Shown here in pieces: positions 29,088-37,561 of a stretch of DNA of 64,000 bases. A model generated the notes under the pieces. The model was given only the letters and a program-made list of their open reading frames with translations. It had not been told where the DNA came from and made no database searches. How positions within the stretch are numbered: the first letter of the stretch is position 1; every line of letters starts with the position of its first letter. The stretch is from CBDCTM01 sp965222005 (GTDB lineage Bacteria; Bacteroidota; Bacteroidia; Chitinophagales; Saprospiraceae). A program made the position numbers and the translations under genes. Where the stretch lies: NCBI GenBank assembly GCA_965222005.1, contig OZ244935.1:372001-436000 (forward strand), read 5' to 3'.

Positions 29088-31301
29088 ATGCGCACTGGGA
29101 TGGAAAATAACCTGGCCGAAAAAAAATTGATCCAGGGAGCCTATCGCACGCTCCTCAAGTCCATTAAAGTTGAATTGGACGATACCGATCGTACGAACAT
29201 CCGTACGGCCTACGAGCTGGCGGTACAGGCACACAGCCAACAAAGGCGCAAATCCGGCGAACCGTACATTCTTCATCCTATCGAAGTGGCCCGCATCTGT
29301 GCAGAAGAGATCGGCCTGGGACCCACCGCAATCGTCAGTGCTCTGCTGCATGATGTAGTGGAGGACACTAAAGTAACGATTAAGGAAATCGAACAACAAT
29401 TTGGCCGCAAAATCGCTATGATCGTCAATGGCCTGACCAAACTGGATGGCCTGTACAATGTAGCCAGCCCACAGGCCGAAAATTTTAAAAAAGTGCTTCG
29501 CACGCTCGTCGAAGATGTTCGGGTAGTGCTTATCAAAATGGCTGATCGCCTGCACAATATGCGTACCCTTGGCGCTATGCCCCGCCACAAGCAGCTCAAA
29601 ATAGCTGCCGAAACCAGTTACATTTATGCCCCCCTGGCTCACCGGCTCGGTCTGTACAATTTCAAAACCGAATTTCAGGACCTTTGCATGAAGGTCACCG
29701 ATCCCCACAAATATCAGGAAATTGCTAAAAAGCTACAGGCTACCAAGCGCGAACGGGCTTCTTATATCAACCAGTTTATTGAACCGCTAACAGAGGCCTT
29801 AAAGGAAATTGAATACCTCTATCGCATTACTGGCAGGCCAAAATCTATCTATTCCATCTGGAATAAGATAAAGACCAAGAAGGTCCTTTTTGAAGAAATT
29901 TACGACCTTTTTGCCATCCGCATCGTGGTAAACTGCCCTGTAAAAAAGGAAAAACAGGTTTGCTGGCAGATCTATTCCATCGTCACCGACGTACACAAGC
30001 CCATCCCCGAACGGCTCAAAGATTGGATCACCACGCCAAAATCCAACGGCTATGAATCCTTGCACACCACCGTCATTGGCCCCAAAGGCCGCTATGTAGA
30101 GGTGCAGATCCGAAGCGAACGTATGGATGACATCAGCGAGCGCGGCTTTGCGGCTCACTGGAAATACAAAGGCCTCAACCCCCATTCGGATGTGTACGAA
30201 AGTTGGATGAATAATGTGCGAGAAATTCTCGAAAATCCGGATTCGGATGCCATCGAATTTATCAGCGACTTCAAGACCAATCTCTTCCAGGAGGAGGTAT
30301 ATGTCTATACACCCAAAGGGGATATGAAAATATTGCCCAAAGGGGCTACTGCGCTGGATTTTGCCTTCGAGATCCACAGCGATATCGGCTATCATTGTAC
30401 CGCTATCAAAGTAAACAACAAACTGGTACCGATGGGGTACAAACTCAAAAATGGCGACCAGGTACACATCACCACTGCCAAAAACCAAAAGCCCAACGAA
30501 GGCTGGCTGAAGATGGTGGTTACCGGAAAGGCTCGCTCCAAAATTCGCTCAGCCATGAAGGAGGAGCGACGCAAGCAGGGGGAGTTTGGCCGGGAAATGC
30601 TGGAGCGTAAGTTGAAAAATATGAAAGTCGATTTTGAGCCGGCTGTAGATGTATTGGTCAAATATTTCGACCTCAAGTCCCGGCCCGACCTGTATTATGA
30701 GCTGGCGATGGAACAGATCAGCATCACGGAACTCAAAAACTTTACAGTTGAAAATCATCAGCTTATACCACCGGTAGCAGAGCAGGCCCCTCCCGAAAAG
30801 CCAAAGCAGGAGCCGCGCAGCAATCGCAAGCGCTACGAAGGCAAGCCACGCCTCATCATCAATGGCCAGCCATCCGAGCAGATGGAATATAGTCTGGCCA
30901 GCTGCTGCCACCCGGTGCAGGGCGATGACGTATTTGGCTACCTCACTGCTACTTCCGGCCTCAAGATTCACCGCACTACCTGCCCCAACGCTACCCATCT
31001 GATGGCCAATTTTGGTTATCGGGTGATGAAGGCGGAGTGGGTTACCAATACCAATACCTCCTTTGTAGCCGATCTCCGTATCACCGGCATCGATGACGGG
31101 CCGGGCGTTATAGAGCGGCTCACCCGCAATATTTCCTATGACCTGGGGCTCAATATCCGCTCCTTCTCCATCGAAGGCCGAGAGGGCTATTTCGAGGGGC
31201 GCATCAGCGTGCTGGTGCTCAACAAAGATCAACTCAATGTAGCCATCCGTGCTCTTCAGAACCTGCCGGGGGTATCTTCTGTTACTCGTATTGAGAATTA
31301 G
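29088..31301 (+). CDS. Bifunctional (p)ppGpp synthetase/hydrolase (RelA/SpoT family)
   Basis: This enzyme makes and degrades the stringent-response alarmone (p)ppGpp. The 737-residue protein has the HD hydrolase domain (H63 in ILHPIEVARI, H88-D89 in ALLHDVVEDT). A synthetase domain follows (GRPKSIYSIWNKI, SNGYESLHTTVIGP). A TGS domain (VYTPKGDMKILPKGATALDF) and a C-terminal Cys-containing and ACT region (SCCHPVQGDDVFGY) complete it. Because both HD and synthetase motifs look intact, a bifunctional enzyme is likely. An ATG four codons downstream (29100) is an alternative start. The gene stands alone ahead of a Fur-type regulator. Confidence 0.95.
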   Translation: MRTGMENNLAEKKLIQGAYRTLLKSIKVELDDTDRTNIRTAYELAVQAHSQQRRKSGEPYILHPIEVARICAEEIGLGPTAIVSALLHDVVEDTKVTIKEIEQQFGRKIAMIVNGLTKLDGLYNVASPQAENFKKVLRTLVEDVRVVLIKMADRLHNMRTLGAMPRHKQLKIAAETSYIYAPLAHRLGLYNFKTEFQDLCMKVTDPHKYQEIAKKLQATKRERASYINQFIEPLTEALKEIEYLYRITGRPKSIYSIWNKIKTKKVLFEEIYDLFAIRIVVNCPVKKEKQVCWQIYSIVTDVHKPIPERLKDWITTPKSNGYESLHTTVIGPKGRYVEVQIRSERMDDISERGFAAHWKYKGLNPHSDVYESWMNNVREILENPDSDAIEFISDFKTNLFQEEVYVYTPKGDMKILPKGATALDFAFEIHSDIGYHCTAIKVNNKLVPMGYKLKNGDQVHITTAKNQKPNEGWLKMVVTGKARSKIRSAMKEERRKQGEFGREMLERKLKNMKVDFEPAVDVLVKYFDLKSRPDLYYELAMEQISITELKNFTVENHQLIPPVAEQAPPEKPKQEPRSNRKRYEGKPRLIINGQPSEQMEYSLASCCHPVQGDDVFGYLTATSGLKIHRTTCPNATHLMANFGYRVMKAEWVTNTNTSFVADLRITGIDDGPGVIERLTRNISYDLGLNIRSFSIEGREGYFEGRISVLVLNKDQLNVAIRALQNLPGVSSVTRIEN

Positions 31302-31404
31302 AAGGCAATTGGTCTCCTGCTCTTTTCACCTGGCCGTCTATTATCTGGCCCCCGGGCATTCAAAATCTTTCACCAAAAAAAACCGGCATCTGCCCCCGGA
31401 TGAC

Positions 31405-31412
31405 TATCTTTG
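31405..31412 (+). promoter_or_regulatory. Candidate -7 box that fixes the start of the Fur-family gene
   Basis: TATCTTTG matches TAnnTTTG. If used, transcription would begin near 31419, which excludes the in-frame ATG at 31400 and favours the ATG at 31430. Confidence 0.5.
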
Positions 31413-31429
31413 ATACAGATTACCGTCTT

Positions 31430-31909
31430 ATGGCCACTCAAAAAAAGAAAGACAGCAGCATCCAGGAAGTGATGAATATTTTTTCTGCTTATCTGGAAAA
31501 GAACAGCTTCCGCAAAACACCGGAGCGCTTTGCGATCCTCGAAGAGATCTACCATCGCAATGACCACTTCGATGCAGAGGCCTTGTACATCCATATGAAG
31601 ACCCAAAACTATCGCGTAAGTCGTGCTACCGTTTACAATACGCTGGAATTGTTGGTCAACTGTGATTTGATAAAAAAGCATCAGTTTGGTAAAAATCTGG
31701 CTCAATATGAGAAATCATACGGCTACAAGCAGCACGACCATCTGATATGTGTGGATTGCGGCAAGGTGCTGGAATTTTGCGACCCGCGCGTTCAACAGAT
31801 CAAAAGCATGATGGGAGAACTCCTCCATTTTAAAATCACCCACCACTCACTCAACTTATACGGCCAATGCCAGGGAGCCTGCGATAAAACGACCAAAAAA
31901 ATTAAGTGA
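31430..31909 (+). CDS. Fur-family transcriptional regulator
   Basis: The 159-residue protein has the Fur winged-helix DNA-binding domain (FRKTPERFAILEEIY, then VSRATVYNTLELL). A metal-binding dimerisation domain follows: H102-D-H104 and the structural zinc ligands C107-x-x-C110 (HLICVDCGKV), paired with C147 and C151 near the end (GQCQGAC). Fur-family members sense iron, zinc, manganese or peroxide. The subfamily cannot be fixed from motifs alone. The frame is open to an ATG at 31400, but a promoter box inside that extension supports the shorter form. Confidence 0.88.
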   Translation: MATQKKKDSSIQEVMNIFSAYLEKNSFRKTPERFAILEEIYHRNDHFDAEALYIHMKTQNYRVSRATVYNTLELLVNCDLIKKHQFGKNLAQYEKSYGYKQHDHLICVDCGKVLEFCDPRVQQIKSMMGELLHFKITHHSLNLYGQCQGACDKTTKKIK

Positions 31910-32021
31910 GATCCACTATTTCTCCCTGAGATACAGCCTTTTACACATGATGAAATTTTGGTAAGTTTTTTGCTTTTACTATTTATTGAAAACCAATTGA
32001 CTTATTCAAATCCCTCCTCCC

Positions 32022-32363
32022 ATGACTTACAGTATTTCTACCCACAGCGACGTCCAGGTGCTCTCCATCTCCAACTTGCTCAACGAAACCGACAACCGCG
32101 CTATCCTCAGCGATGTTCAAAGCCGTATCGAGCAGGGCTTCAAAAAAATGGTGATTGATCTTTCTCAGCTCAACTTTATGAATAGTGTAGGTCTGAACTT
32201 CCTCATCCTGATGCTTTCCAAATCAAAAGACTCCGGTGGCGAGTTGGCCGTCGTCAATCCCTCCGAACAGGTGATCAAGCTGCTGGAAATTACCAAACTC
32301 CGCTCCCAATTTCGGCTGCTACCGTCTCTGGAAACAGCTTTGAGCAGGTTTGCAGTGAATTAG
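32022..32363 (+). CDS. STAS-domain anti-sigma factor antagonist-like protein
   Basis: This 113-residue single STAS domain has the strand-helix pattern of SpoIIAA/RsbV proteins. The likely phosphoserine is S55 in MNSVGLNFLILML, preceded by MVIDLSQLNF. Such proteins are switched by phosphorylation through an RsbW/SpoIIAB-type kinase and PP2C phosphatase, neither of which is in this window. In Bacteroidota, isolated STAS proteins are common with unknown partners. It is the last core-like gene before the repeat-rich island and converges on it. Confidence 0.85.
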   Translation: MTYSISTHSDVQVLSISNLLNETDNRAILSDVQSRIEQGFKKMVIDLSQLNFMNSVGLNFLILMLSKSKDSGGELAVVNPSEQVIKLLEITKLRSQFRLLPSLETALSRFAVN

Positions 32364-32495
32364 CGCCTGGTTTTTCGGTGCTCGGTACACGGTTTCCGGT
32401 ACACGGTGCTCGGTATCCGGTTGCCTTCTACCGCGGACACCGGACACCGGAAAACCAAACACCGGAAAACCGAGTACCGTATAACCGGAAAACCG
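32364..32495. repeat. CCGG-type spacer S1 with 23-bp core (32419-32441)
   Basis: The gap between the STAS gene and tandem copy A is composed of short TCGGT/CCGGT units. It contains the 23-bp core beginning GGTTGCCTTCTACCGCGG at 32419-32441, shared exactly with four more spacers and, inverted, with the array at 43.8 kb. An imperfect stem (CGGTGCTCGG with CCGAGTACCG) can form across it. Confidence 0.85.
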
Positions 32496-34001
32496 TCAAA
32501 TCTTCACAAACCTCCCCACATACCGCTTCCCCCCTTCCCCTTCCAACACCAAAAAATAAGCCCCCGATGGCAGCTCCGATACCTCCAGCTCCGGCTCACG
32601 GATAGTGCACTGAGTGAGCAGGCGGCCGATAGTGGAATAGATTTTCACTTCGTATGATTGATGCCCCACAGCGGGCGGCAGGGTAAAGGATAAGCGGGAG
32701 TGCGTGGGGTTGGGATGCAGCTTTATTTCCAGCGTTTTGGGCGGCAGGTCACCAACATTACTCGTAAAGCCACTCATATTGTCGATCAACACCCAGGAGG
32801 AGGGTGCTTCTGTATAGTTTAGATCAACTACTTCAAAGCGTCGCCCGCATACAGCGAATTGGTCGGGGGGAATGAAGGCAATACTTGTTGGGCTATCATA
32901 CTGATCCAGACTATCCAGCAACTTTTGGCTCACCAGCTCGCCTTCGCTATTGATATGACCTATGTAAAACTTTTTGTCGGGGGATATTCCAATATCTGGC
33001 TCCGACCAGATACACAAAAAACCATCCTCACCCATCTGCTGTATTTTCCGAAAACGCATGGGGTATTGCCGGACAGATAGCAACTGTCCGTCCTCGTCCA
33101 GTTCGATGCGAAAACTGAAGCGAGAGGAAGGGCCGGGCGTATAGACTTCAGTGAAGATAACGATCCGCTTTTTACCTGTCAAGGCATATATTCCCATAGT
33201 AGAACTAGGGCCTGACACTTCTGTAGTCCATACAACCGAATCAGGTGAAAAAGCCCGGGATACTATCAAAGCCCATGAATCTGTTGAGTCTTCAGCTTTT
33301 TGGTTATAGGTATATATATAATCGTCATGTAAAGTGGTCGCTCGTTGAATAGATGGCGTCAACGAATCAATTTCCTCCCGCGGCCAAAACTCGGCTACCG
33401 TGTACATAGAGTCCTGCTCGTTGATCTCAGCAACTGTGGTTTGATGCTCCCCCCAAAAGTCTTTGTAAAATATTTTCAGCCTTTCATTTATTATTTTCGT
33501 ATGATATATTCTACTTACTTCACACAAACCGCCAACCTCATGAATATGAGTCTTTAGGAGTTCTCCATTTTTTGCATAGATTTTTTGAAAGCCCACCTTC
33601 TCCGTATCCCACAAACTGCCATCTCCACACGATTGATAGCCATAATCAGCATGTATCGGAAACAATATCTCCTGATCTCCCCGGAAGTGGAGCGAAGAGC
33701 TGGCCGAAAAACTATCCGAATACAAGCCCACCTTGGGGTATTGCACAAAGTAGTTTTCTCTGCCTGCCTTATCCATGCTCAGCAGGGCTGTGCCATAATG
33801 AATATAAAAGTGGATGGGAATGCCACCCAGGTCTTCATAAGCATAGATATCCGCAGCAATGTACAACTGTTCATCCGGCCCCTGGGTGATGTATTGAAAG
33901 ACCAGCGAGGAATCGGTAAAGGCATAGCGCTTGAATACAGGCTGCTGGGCCGTCAGCCAATGGCCAATTCCGATTAACAATAATCCTAAAATTACTCTCA
34001 T
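32496..34001 (-). CDS. Tandem T9SS-secreted protein, copy A
   Basis: The product has 501 residues, with signal peptide MRVILGLLLIGIGHWLTAQ and a strand-rich body without a recognised family. Repeated short motifs (for example ALLSMDKAGRENYFV, FRIELDEDGQLLSV and FYIGHINSEGELVSQ) suggest a beta-propeller-like fold. The C-terminal type A T9SS sorting domain runs from EIKLHPNPTHSRLSF to ELPSGAYFLVL. The frame is open 16 codons further upstream, but that stretch repeats mechanically in the other copies and the signal peptide fits the chosen start. Its first 430 or so residues appear identical to copy B, while its last 90 carry private changes (such as FTLPPAVG and RFVKI). Function unknown. Confidence 0.78.
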   Translation of the reverse strand: MRVILGLLLIGIGHWLTAQQPVFKRYAFTDSSLVFQYITQGPDEQLYIAADIYAYEDLGGIPIHFYIHYGTALLSMDKAGRENYFVQYPKVGLYSDSFSASSSLHFRGDQEILFPIHADYGYQSCGDGSLWDTEKVGFQKIYAKNGELLKTHIHEVGGLCEVSRIYHTKIINERLKIFYKDFWGEHQTTVAEINEQDSMYTVAEFWPREEIDSLTPSIQRATTLHDDYIYTYNQKAEDSTDSWALIVSRAFSPDSVVWTTEVSGPSSTMGIYALTGKKRIVIFTEVYTPGPSSRFSFRIELDEDGQLLSVRQYPMRFRKIQQMGEDGFLCIWSEPDIGISPDKKFYIGHINSEGELVSQKLLDSLDQYDSPTSIAFIPPDQFAVCGRRFEVVDLNYTEAPSSWVLIDNMSGFTSNVGDLPPKTLEIKLHPNPTHSRLSFTLPPAVGHQSYEVKIYSTIGRLLTQCTIREPELEVSELPSGAYFLVLEGEGGKRYVGRFVKI

Positions 34002-34084
34002 GAAATTAATTTTGTTCCCCTGCTTACTCATACAAGCCGTAAAGGTCAATATAAAATAAAAATATAAAGTAAAAGTGTAAACGA

Positions 34085-34195
34085 CTTTCCGGTTTCCGGT
34101 ACACGGTGCTCGGTATCCGGTTGCCTTCTACCGCGGACACCAGCCAACCAGACACCGAGCAACCGGATACCGAGCACCGTATAACCGTCCAACCG
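34085..34195. repeat. CCGG-type spacer S2 with 22-bp perfect hairpin
   Basis: The 23-bp core is at 34119-34141. Arms at 34103-34124 and 34159-34180 are perfect 22-bp inverted repeats around a 34-base loop. The spacer follows the stop of copy B and lies about 100 bases before the start of copy A on the minus strand. A terminator or mRNA 3'-end role is possible. Confidence 0.88.
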
Positions 34196-35701
34196 TCAAA
34201 TCCTCACAAACTTCCCCACATACCGCTTCCCCCCTTCCCCTTCCAACACCAAAAAATAAGCCCCCGATGGCAGCTCAGATACCTCCAGCTCCGGCTCACG
34301 GATAGTGCGCTGAGTGAGCAGGCGGCCGATAGTGGAATAGATTTTCACTTCGTAGGATTGATGCCCCGCAGCGGGCGGCAGGGCGAAGGATAAGCGGGAG
34401 TGCGTGGGATTGGGATGCAGCTTTATTTCCAGCGTTTTGGGCGGCAGGTCGCCAACATCACTCGTAAAGCCACTCATATTGTCGATCAACACCCAGGAGG
34501 AGGGTGCTTCTGTATAGTTTAGATCAACTACTTCAAAGCGTCGCCCGCATACAGCGAATTGGTCGGGGGGAATGAAGGCAATACTTGTTGGGCTATCATA
34601 CTGATCCAGACTATCCAGCAACTTTTGGCTCACCAGCTCGCCTTCGCTATTGATATGACCTATGTAAAACTTTTTGTCGGGGGATATTCCAATATCTGGC
34701 TCCGACCAGATACACAAAAAACCATCCTCACCCATCTGCTGTATTTTCCGAAAACGCATGGGGTATTGCCGGACAGATAGCAACTGTCCGTCCTCGTCCA
34801 GTTCGATGCGAAAACTGAAGCGAGAGGAAGGGCCGGGCGTATAGACTTCAGTGAAGATAACGATCCGCTTTTTACCTGTCAAGGCATATATTCCCATAGT
34901 AGAACTAGGGCCTGACACTTCTGTAGTCCATACAACCGAATCAGGTGAAAAAGCCCGGGATACTATCAAAGCCCATGAATCTGTTGAGTCTTCAGCTTTT
35001 TGGTTATAGGTATATATATAATCGTCATGTAAAGTGGTCGCTCGTTGAATAGATGGCGTCAACGAATCAATTTCCTCCCGCGGCCAAAACTCGGCTACCG
35101 TGTACATAGAGTCCTGCTCGTTGATCTCAGCAACTGTGGTTTGATGCTCCCCCCAAAAGTCTTTGTAAAATATTTTCAGCCTTTCATTTATTATTTTCGT
35201 ATGATATATTCTACTTACTTCACACAAACCGCCAACCTCATGAATATGAGTCTTTAGGAGTTCTCCATTTTTTGCATAGATTTTTTGAAAGCCCACCTTC
35301 TCCGTATCCCACAAACTGCCATCTCCACACGATTGATAGCCATAATCAGCATGTATCGGAAACAATATCTCCTGATCTCCCCGGAAGTGGAGCGAAGAGC
35401 TGGCCGAAAAACTATCCGAATACAAGCCCACCTTGGGGTATTGCACAAAGTAGTTTTCTCTGCCTGCCTTATCCATGCTCAGCAGGGCTGTGCCATAATG
35501 AATATAAAAGTGGATGGGAATGCCACCCAGGTCTTCATAAGCATAGATATCCGCAGCAATGTACAACTGTTCATCCGGCCCCTGGGTGATGTATTGAAAG
35601 ACCAGCGAGGAATCGGTAAAGGCATAGCGCTTGAATACAGGCTGCTGGGCCGTCAGCCAATGGCCAATTCCGATTAACAATAATCCTAAAATTACTCTCA
35701 T
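34196..35701 (-). CDS. Tandem T9SS-secreted protein, copy B
   Basis: This 501-residue protein has the same architecture as copy A: signal peptide, strand-rich body, T9SS type A sorting domain. By eye its DNA matches copy A from roughly 34461 to 35701 and on into the next spacer. The C-terminal domain (SDVGDLPPK, FALPPAAG, QRTIREPE, KFVRI) instead matches copies C and D. Such a switch of identity partners within one gene is what gene conversion or unequal crossover would leave. The period from copy A to B is exactly 1700 bases. Function unknown. Confidence 0.78.
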   Translation of the reverse strand: MRVILGLLLIGIGHWLTAQQPVFKRYAFTDSSLVFQYITQGPDEQLYIAADIYAYEDLGGIPIHFYIHYGTALLSMDKAGRENYFVQYPKVGLYSDSFSASSSLHFRGDQEILFPIHADYGYQSCGDGSLWDTEKVGFQKIYAKNGELLKTHIHEVGGLCEVSRIYHTKIINERLKIFYKDFWGEHQTTVAEINEQDSMYTVAEFWPREEIDSLTPSIQRATTLHDDYIYTYNQKAEDSTDSWALIVSRAFSPDSVVWTTEVSGPSSTMGIYALTGKKRIVIFTEVYTPGPSSRFSFRIELDEDGQLLSVRQYPMRFRKIQQMGEDGFLCIWSEPDIGISPDKKFYIGHINSEGELVSQKLLDSLDQYDSPTSIAFIPPDQFAVCGRRFEVVDLNYTEAPSSWVLIDNMSGFTSDVGDLPPKTLEIKLHPNPTHSRLSFALPPAAGHQSYEVKIYSTIGRLLTQRTIREPELEVSELPSGAYFLVLEGEGGKRYVGKFVRI

Positions 35702-35784
35702 GAAATTAATTTTGTTCCCCTGCTTACTCATACAAGCCGTAAAGGTCAATATAAAATAAAAATATAAAGTAAAAGTGTAAACGA

Positions 35785-35895
35785 CTTTCCGGTTTCCGGT
35801 ACACGGTGCTCGGTATCCGGTTGCCTTCTACCGCGGACACCAGCCAACCAGACACCGAGCAACCGGATACCGAGCACCGTATAACCGTCCAACCG
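35785..35895. repeat. CCGG-type spacer S3, same as S2
   Basis: The core is at 35819-35841. By eye the spacer is identical to S2, including the 22-bp inverted repeat (35803-35824 with 35859-35880). Confidence 0.88.
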
Positions 35896-37380
35896 TCAAA
35901 TCCTCACAAACTTCCCCACATACCGCTTCCCCCCTTCCCCTTCCAACACCAAAAAATAAGCCCCCGATGGCAGCTCAGATACCTCCAGCTCCGGCTCACG
36001 GATAGTGCGCTGAGTGAGCAGGCGGCCGATAGTGGAATAGATTTTCACTTCGTAGGATTGATGCCCCGCAGCGGGCGGCAGGGCGAAGGATAAGCGGGAG
36101 TGCGTGGGATTGGGATGCAGCTTTATTTCCAGCGTTTTGGGCGGCAGGTCGCCAACATCACTCGTAAAGCCACTCATATTGTCGATCAACACCCAGGAGG
36201 AGGGCGCTTCTGTATAGTTTAGATCAACTATTTCAAAGCGCCGCCCGCATACTGCGAATTGGTCGGGTGGAATGAAGGCAATACTTGTGGGAAGATCGTG
36301 TTGATCCAGACTGTCCAGTAGTTTTTGGCGCACCAGCTCGCCCTCCCTGTTGATATGGCCTATGTAAAACTTTTTGTCTGGAGGGACTCCAAGGTCCGAC
36401 TCCGACCAGATGCACAAAAAACCCGCTTCACCCATCTGCTGTATTTCCCAAAAACGCATGGGGTATTGCCGGACAGACAGCAACTGCCCGTCCTCGTCCA
36501 GTTCAATGCGAAAACTGAAGCGAGAGGAAGGGCCGGGCGTATAGACTTCAGCGAAGATAACGATCCGCTTTTTACCTGTCAAGGCATATATTCCCATAGT
36601 AGAACTAGGGCCTGACACTTCTGTAGTCCATACAACCGAATCAGGTGAAAAAGCCCGGGATACTATCAAAGCCCATGAATCTGTTGAGTCTTCAGCTTTT
36701 TGGTTATAGGTATATATATAATCGTCATGTAAAGTGGTCGCTCGTTGAATAGATGGCGTCAACGAATCTATTTCCTCCCGCGGCCAAAACTCTACTACGG
36801 TGTACATAGAGTCCTGCTCATTGATCTCTGTTACCGTAGTTGTTTGATAAAACCAATTGTCTCTATAAAAAGTTTTCAATTTGCCATCCTTCATTTGAGT
36901 GAAATTGATATGACTCACTTCACAAAGTCCATTTTCATTGTGAATATGAGTTTTGACAAGTTCTCCACTTTTTGCATGAATTTTTTGAAAACCTACCCTT
37001 CTCGTTTTCAATGCAGAACCCCCACCACAGGGTAAAATGCCATAATCAACATGTATCGGAAACAATATCTCCTGATCTCCACGGAAGTGGAGCGAAGAGC
37101 TGGCCGAAAAACCATCCGAGTACAGACCCACTTTGGGGTATTGCACAAAGTAGTTGTCCCTGCCTGCCTTATCCAGGCTCAGCAGGGCCGTACCATAATG
37201 GGTATAAAAGTGATGAGGAATACCACCCAGGTCTTCATAAGCATAGATATCCGCAGCAATGTACAACTGCTCATCCGGCCCCTGCGTGATGTATTGAAAG
37301 ATCAGCGAGGAATCGGTGAAGGCATAGCGCTTGAATACGGGCTGCTGGGCCGTCAGCCAATGGCCAATTCCGATTAACAA
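35896..37380 (-). CDS. Tandem T9SS-secreted protein, copy C (signal peptide disrupted by a 1-base insertion)
   Basis: The body and sorting domain match the other copies, but the signal-peptide codons are out of frame. At 37388-37392 there are five A's where copies D and E have four. The original ATG would be at 37402 and would read MRVIFRFIVNRNW and then a wrong frame. In-frame translation is possible only from weak internal codons such as TTG at 37380, giving LLIGIGHWLTAQQ without a proper N-terminus. The middle segment (GILPCGGGSALKTRRVGF, HNENGLCEVSHINFTQMKDG) is unlike A/B and close to D. It is either a pseudogene, a slip-variable gene in its off state, or a sequencing error in a homopolymer. 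Confidence 0.65.
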   Translation of the reverse strand: MLIGIGHWLTAQQPVFKRYAFTDSSLIFQYITQGPDEQLYIAADIYAYEDLGGIPHHFYTHYGTALLSLDKAGRDNYFVQYPKVGLYSDGFSASSSLHFRGDQEILFPIHVDYGILPCGGGSALKTRRVGFQKIHAKSGELVKTHIHNENGLCEVSHINFTQMKDGKLKTFYRDNWFYQTTTVTEINEQDSMYTVVEFWPREEIDSLTPSIQRATTLHDDYIYTYNQKAEDSTDSWALIVSRAFSPDSVVWTTEVSGPSSTMGIYALTGKKRIVIFAEVYTPGPSSRFSFRIELDEDGQLLSVRQYPMRFWEIQQMGEAGFLCIWSESDLGVPPDKKFYIGHINREGELVRQKLLDSLDQHDLPTSIAFIPPDQFAVCGRRFEIVDLNYTEAPSSWVLIDNMSGFTSDVGDLPPKTLEIKLHPNPTHSRLSFALPPAAGHQSYEVKIYSTIGRLLTQRTIREPELEVSELPSGAYFLVLEGEGGKRYVGKFVRI

Positions 37381-37469
37381 TAAACCTAAAAATTACTCTC
37401 ATGAAATTAATTTTGCTCCCCTGCTCACCCATACAAGCCATAAAGGTCAACATAAAGTAAAAGTGTAAA

Positions 37470-37561
37470 CGATTTTCCGGTGTCCGGTGCTCGGTATCCG
37501 GTTGCCTTCTACCGCGGACACCGGAAAACCGGAAACCGATCAACCGGACACCGTATAACCG
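37470..37561. repeat. CCGG-type spacer S4 with 14-bp perfect hairpin
   Basis: The core is at 37500-37522. Arms at 37473-37486 and 37515-37528 (TTTTCCGGTGTCCG and its complement) form a perfect 14-bp inverted repeat, different from the pairing in S2/S3. Confidence 0.85.
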
